Assembly (NCBI GenBank): GCA_963824195.1
Contig: CAWGOJ010000001.1
Coordinates: 1-64,000 of the forward strand
Length of the DNA stretch: 64,000 bases
Direction of reading: 5' to 3'
DNA from: Bog-473 sp963824195
Lineage (GTDB): Bacteria; Actinomycetota; Acidimicrobiia; Acidimicrobiales; RAAP-2
The position numbers and the translations under genes were made by a program. Below the pieces are notes generated by a model. The model was not told the origin of the DNA. It saw only the letters and a list, made by a program, of their open reading frames with translations, and did not search any database. Shown in pieces: positions 60,053-64,000 of this stretch; position 1 is the stretch's first letter; each line of letters starts with the position of its first letter.

Positions 60053-60767
60053 CTACGCCCGCCGGTGTGGTGGCCGGGGGCGGAGGGCATCGGGGGCGTT
60101 CGGATCTGCGGGAGCGGTGCACGGTGGGAAGGTGCCGGCGATCCGGGCGGCCAGCGCACCCCGCTGGTCGGGCCCGAGCGGTCCCGGACGAGCCAGGGCC
60201 CTCACCAGCGCCTTGGGCCACAAGATCACCACGCCATCGATGCTCAGGGGCCGAGCGACTGGACCCCATTCGGCACCGGCGAAGCACAGCACCGCCCGCA
60301 CCTCCACCCCCGGGCCGGTGACCGTCCGGACGAGCGCCCGCTGGCGCCGGGCGGCGGCCACGAGGTCCCCCGCAATGAGCGTGCGTCGACCGACGGTCGC
60401 CCCGCGCGCGGACCCGCCCGCGGTAGCGCTTGGTGTCGATCACCCAGACCCCGGACGGGACGACCGCGATGTGATCGATGTTGGCCCGGCTGCGGGGGAC
60501 GGAACGGTCGTGCAGGACGAGGCCGGCGCTCCCGATGCCCTCGCTCAGGAGGCGGCCCACACGTTCCTCGGCCTCACCCCCGACCCGCCAGCGTGCGGTG
60601 GACGGCCTGACCCCGGCGAGTACCGCCACCAGCGGCGCCAGGAGGCGGCCGAACCGGCGGCGCCGGCGCTCGGCGTCCCGCCGCAGACGCCGCTCGAATT
60701 CGGCGCGGGCGGACGCGCCTGGCCGCCCGAGGTCGATGTGCCCCACCAAGTCGCGGTCGTCCACCAT
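60053..60767 (-). pseudogene. NERD-domain protein, frameshifted
   Basis: The start ATG 60767 has GAGGAG 6 nt upstream. The first frame gives RWRVGGEAEERVGRLL, IDHIAVVPSGVWVIDTKRYRG (the nuclease-related NERD core, quoted in part). At about 60400-60415, in a CG-rich run, the family sequence moves to another frame: TVGRRTLIAG..., VRAVLCFAGAEWG, GVVILWPKALV, ending at 60053. A one-base change would restore a ~237-residue protein. Confidence 0.75.
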
Positions 60768-60842
60768 GCTGCTCTCCTCGAGGGGGTGAACGGTCGCCGG
60801 CGACCGGTTCGTGTCACTGTGGTCCCGGTGATCGGGAGGCTG

Positions 60843-62366
60843 ATGGCGGTGACGCGTCCGGTGCTCGCCGCCACGGCGGCGTCGCTGGTCGTGGCGGCGT
60901 GCGGGTCCTTGAGTGGGGGCGGATCGCCGGTCGCACAACCCGCGGCGCGTCACGCCGCGAGCACGTCGACGACGCCACCCTCGGCCACCACGACGACCGA
61001 ACCGCCGGTCACGCCGATCTCGTGGTCGCCGTGCAACGGCGACCTCCAGTGCGGCACGCTCGTGGTGCCGCTCGACTACACGGACCCGCGGGGGCCGACG
61101 ATCCCGATCGCGGTGGCCCGGCACCCGGCCGAGGACCCGGCCGCACGCATCGGCTCACTCGTCATCGACCCCGGTGGCCCGGGCGTGTCCGGCATCGACG
61201 ACATGGTCAACGAGCTCAGCGCGCTCACGCCACAGCTCCTCGACGACTTCGACATCGTGATGTTCGACCCCCGGGGCGTGGAGCGCAGCGACCCGGTCAC
61301 CTGCCAGGAGACACCTGGTGGCCCGCCCGCCACGCAGCCCGACCCCGTGCCCACGACGCCCGCCCAGGAGGCGACCACCATCGCCGGGTTGAAGCAGTAC
61401 GCGGCCGCCTGCGAGAAGGCGAGCGGCAACGTGCTCCCTCACGTCGGGTCGGTCGACACCGCGCGTGACATGGACCGGCTCCGCGCTGCGCTGGGGGACA
61501 GCGGTCTGACCTACATGGGGCAGTCCTACGGCACGTTGCTCGGGCTGACCTACGCGTCCCTCTTCCCGACCCACGTGCGGACGATGGTGCTCGACAGCGT
61601 CATCGACCCAGCGTTGAGCTTCGACCAGATGACCGCGGGACAGGCGGCGGGCTTCGAGGGCGTCCTCGACGACTTCTTCTCCTGGTGTGCCGGCACGCCG
61701 TCATGTGCGTGGCGCCCGTCCGGCGATCCGACGACCGCCCTCCTGGCGCTGCTGGCGTCGGCCGCGACCAGCCCCGCGCCGGCGGGCGGGGGACAGGTGG
61801 CGGGTGCGGGCCAGCTCTACGACGCGCTGCTCGACGGGCTGTACGCGCAGTCGGACTGGCCGGGACTGGGCGCGGCGCTGGCAGCTGACGCCGCCGGCAA
61901 CGGGGCGCCGGTGGTGGCCATGTCCAACCACTACAACCAGGGTGGCTCGACCAACGCCGCCGCCGCCGCCATCGCCATCGACTGCCTCGACCATCCCGTC
62001 TCGCGCAACCTGGCGACCTATGCCTCCCTGGCCGCGACGCTCCAGACGTCGGCCCCCGTCTTCGGGCCGTTGCTCGCCTGGGGCGAGGCGGTCTGCACGG
62101 TGTGGCCCGCGCCGCCGACCCGAACCGTGGGACCGGTGGCGGCCCCCGGGTCGCCGCCCATCCTCGTCGTCGGCACCACGGACGACCCGGCGACGCCGTA
62201 CGCCTGGGCGGTCAGCGTGGCCCATGAGCTCAGCCGCGGCGTGCTGCTCACGCGCGACGGCGACGACCATGTGGCGTACTTCTACAGCGCGTGCGTGCGC
62301 GACGACGTGCAGGCGTATCTCGTGAGCGGGGTGACGCCACCCACCGGCACGACCTGCACGTCGTAG
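60843..62366 (+). CDS. secreted alpha/beta hydrolase, TAP-like (tripeptidyl aminopeptidase family)
   Basis: 507 aa. A lipobox-like VVAAC follows a signal peptide, then a Thr/Pro-rich linker. Hydrolase motifs are IDPGGPGVSG (oxyanion), nucleophile GQSYGT, Asp in GTTDDPATPY and His in GDDHVAYF, typical of the TAP C-terminal subfamily. It is likely a secreted peptidase or esterase. The start could also be GTG 60849, which has better spacing from GGGAGG. Confidence 0.88.
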   Translation: MAVTRPVLAATAASLVVAACGSLSGGGSPVAQPAARHAASTSTTPPSATTTTEPPVTPISWSPCNGDLQCGTLVVPLDYTDPRGPTIPIAVARHPAEDPAARIGSLVIDPGGPGVSGIDDMVNELSALTPQLLDDFDIVMFDPRGVERSDPVTCQETPGGPPATQPDPVPTTPAQEATTIAGLKQYAAACEKASGNVLPHVGSVDTARDMDRLRAALGDSGLTYMGQSYGTLLGLTYASLFPTHVRTMVLDSVIDPALSFDQMTAGQAAGFEGVLDDFFSWCAGTPSCAWRPSGDPTTALLALLASAATSPAPAGGGQVAGAGQLYDALLDGLYAQSDWPGLGAALAADAAGNGAPVVAMSNHYNQGGSTNAAAAAIAIDCLDHPVSRNLATYASLAATLQTSAPVFGPLLAWGEAVCTVWPAPPTRTVGPVAAPGSPPILVVGTTDDPATPYAWAVSVAHELSRGVLLTRDGDDHVAYFYSACVRDDVQAYLVSGVTPPTGTTCTS

Positions 62367-62467
62367 CTAGTGTGCCGGGGCGGCCGCACGGAGCGGTGTT
62401 CGGTCACCCGCGGCGCGTGCATTCGCGTCCGGGCGTCGTGGCCACTGGCGAAAGGGAGGACGCGGCG

Positions 62468-64000
62468 TCACGTGCTGGTGAAGCGGTAGGTCCCGCTCCC
62501 CACCGACAAGACGGCCACCCCGGGTTCCGCCGAGAAGACGGCCACCCCGGGCGCCTCGCCGGCGGGGACGCCGCCCTCGCGGACGCTCGACGGCTTGGTC
62601 GCCGGCAGCCGCACGATGGCGGACGCGTTGGCTGGCACGGTGACCTCGAGCCCCACCCCCCCGCTTCGCCTCTGCCACGACACCGCGACCGACCCGGCCA
62701 CGGTCGGCACCGACCCCGATGCCCGTGACAGCCCGGCCGACGGCGGCGCGACGAGCGCGCGGACTGTCCCGTCGGGGTTGGGCTCCATGAGGGACACCCC
62801 GAGCAGGCTCTCCTGCATGGCGACGAGCGCGGAGGAGCCCCAGCCGTGCGACATGGAGTCTCCGATCAGGTCGCTGGGCTGCCACATCTCCCAGGTGAAG
62901 GTCCCCCCGGCCGCCACGATGTGGGCCCACCCGGGGATGGACGCGTCGGTCAGGGTGTGCACCATGGCGTCGGTCATGCCTGCCGCAGCGAGGGCGCGGA
63001 GGAGCTCGAGGCCGTGGTTGGGGGCCAGATCGATGCCGAGGCCGGCCACGTAGTGGCCCACCGCGGCCCTTTCCGCGGCCGGCACCACGCCATAGGCCAG
63101 TGCCAGAGCGTTGGCCTCCTGCGAGGCGTGGCCGCTCTGCGTGCCGTCGGCGTCGACCCCGTCGATGTAGATCCCGTCGCTGCGCCGCAGGACCCCATTG
63201 ACCGCTGCCGCCAGCTGGGCGGCCCGTGCCTGCTGGGCGGCCGCGCCGGCCGCGTCCCCCGCGAGGTCGGCCAGCTGGGCCACCCGGTTGAAAGCGTTGA
63301 CCGAGAGGACGTTGCTTGCCGTGTCCGCCGCCACGGAGAGGTCGTAGCCGTAGACGGGATCGCCGTTGCTGGTGTCGGCCAGGCCGTAGAGCAGCCCGGT
63401 GCCCCCCTGGCGCGCCGACCACAGCCAGTCCGCCACTTGCGTCACCGAGGGGTAGAGCCGCACCGCGGTATCCAAGTCGCCCGTCGACACGTAGTAGCGC
63501 CACAGCCACTCGGGGTAGCGCGCCGTGAACGTCGCGTAGTCGCGCGCGCCGTCCCCGTTTGGGTAGACCGCGTTGACCCGTCCGTCCGGCCAGTAGCGGG
63601 CCTGGCCCCGGGCCACGTCCCGCAACCCTTGCCAGCTCACGTTCTGGTCGCCGTAGGCCCGCATGACCGCCTCTGACTCGTTGGCCGCGTCCCACACGAA
63701 CTGGCCCTTCTCCCGGGTTGGCGTGTCGACGAACTGCTCGTGGCTGCAGTAGAGGCAGGAGCGCGCATTGAGCCGCCAGACGGCGTTGAGCATCCGGCTG
63801 TCGCAGGAGAACGTGGCCGGCGGGACGTCGGGCATGGCGGCGTGCCTGGTGATGGCGACGACCTGGCTCCTGCCGAGGGGCTGCCCCGGATCATCGATCT
63901 GCACGTAGCGGAACCCGAAGTAGGTGAAGGCCTCGAAGGCCTGGCGACCCGACCCCATGATGTAGGAGAACGAGAGGTTCGTCTCCTGCGTGCCGTGCAG
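62468..64000 (-). CDS. alpha-L-rhamnosidase-like (GH78) protein, C-terminal part
   Basis: 511 codons open to the right window edge; the N-terminus lies outside. The (alpha/alpha)6 catalytic part has HEQFVDTPTREKGQFVWDAAN, the general-acid region typical of GH78 (D-x-P-T-R-E-K), YPEWLWRYY, EMW and GDSMSHGWGSS. A C-terminal beta domain ends at 62468. It would release terminal rhamnose from a glycan or glycoside. A secreted location is likely but the signal is not in view. Confidence 0.82.
   Translation of the reverse strand: MHGTQETNLSFSYIMGSGRQAFEAFTYFGFRYVQIDDPGQPLGRSQVVAITRHAAMPDVPPATFSCDSRMLNAVWRLNARSCLYCSHEQFVDTPTREKGQFVWDAANESEAVMRAYGDQNVSWQGLRDVARGQARYWPDGRVNAVYPNGDGARDYATFTARYPEWLWRYYVSTGDLDTAVRLYPSVTQVADWLWSARQGGTGLLYGLADTSNGDPVYGYDLSVAADTASNVLSVNAFNRVAQLADLAGDAAGAAAQQARAAQLAAAVNGVLRRSDGIYIDGVDADGTQSGHASQEANALALAYGVVPAAERAAVGHYVAGLGIDLAPNHGLELLRALAAAGMTDAMVHTLTDASIPGWAHIVAAGGTFTWEMWQPSDLIGDSMSHGWGSSALVAMQESLLGVSLMEPNPDGTVRALVAPPSAGLSRASGSVPTVAGSVAVSWQRRSGGVGLEVTVPANASAIVRLPATKPSSVREGGVPAGEAPGVAVFSAEPGVAVLSVGSGTYRFTST

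Overview
This is high-GC DNA with dense, often overlapping genes (ATGA/GTGA junctions) and many GTG starts. A rimO-pgsA-cinA block followed further on by recA, a GAAC-N4-GTTC SOS box, F420-type and mycofactocin-type oxidoreductases and a VKOR/thioredoxin-like pair all point to an actinomycete. My best guess is an acidimicrobial-type actinobacterium; this is inferred from gene content, not from a phylogeny.

Layout. (1) 1-~31,000 is an accessory region built from integrated elements stacked at a tRNA-Ser(GCT) gene. The intact tRNA is at 30986-31074. Copies of its 5' half lie at 945-988 (identical over 44 nt) and 10573-10616 (3 mismatches). Each copy has a minus-strand tyrosine integrase immediately to its left: a remnant (~610-905), a disrupted copy (9767-10545) and an intact gene (29763-30968). 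Element A (~945-10616) carries a catabolic regulon: mycofactocin-type SDR, small dimeric-barrel protein, nitroreductase, fused acyl-CoA dehydrogenase, Ltp2-like thiolase/aldolase, DUF35 partner, P450 and a TetR regulator. All three promoters carry the same 16-bp dyad TGGCAG-N4-CTGTCA. Element B (~10573-31024) is a copper and zinc island. It has a Cys-rich BlaI/CopY-type regulator, CopZ, two copper P-type ATPases (one with an extra extracytoplasmic domain), two related multi-TM proteins (one with a Met-rich ectodomain), small secreted proteins, a PHM-like copper monooxygenase, and a Fur-type regulator divergent from a zinc/manganese ABC transporter. Four copies of ACTAC-N5-GTAGT lie upstream of its main copper operons.

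(2) 31,000-50,550 looks like core chromosome: rimO, pgsA, cinA (frameshifted near its end), a two-component system whose kinase ends in a (DQ)14 microsatellite, two membrane glycosyltransferases, a macro-domain protein, two paralogous secreted proteins, SOS-boxed recA, a DUF4214-methyltransferase, a DUF3048 lipoprotein, a Tat-exported DMFase-like protein, an acyltransferase, serB and a hemolysin-III protein.

(3) 50,560-58,150 is a second catabolic cluster: amidohydrolase, F420 LLM oxidoreductase, enoyl-CoA hydratase, CMD protein, conserved hypothetical, TetR, P450, SDR and SnoaL-like protein. It contains decayed pieces: a CoA-transferase with its middle deleted and a shortened ferredoxin.

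(4) 58,160-64,000 holds a VKOR/DUF929 disulfide pair, a small membrane protein, a frameshifted NERD protein, a secreted TAP-like hydrolase and a partial alpha-L-rhamnosidase-like enzyme running off the right edge.

Several genes (cinA, the second TetR, NERD) are broken by what look like single-base shifts in G/C-rich runs. Whether these are assembly errors or real decay cannot be settled from this sequence alone.
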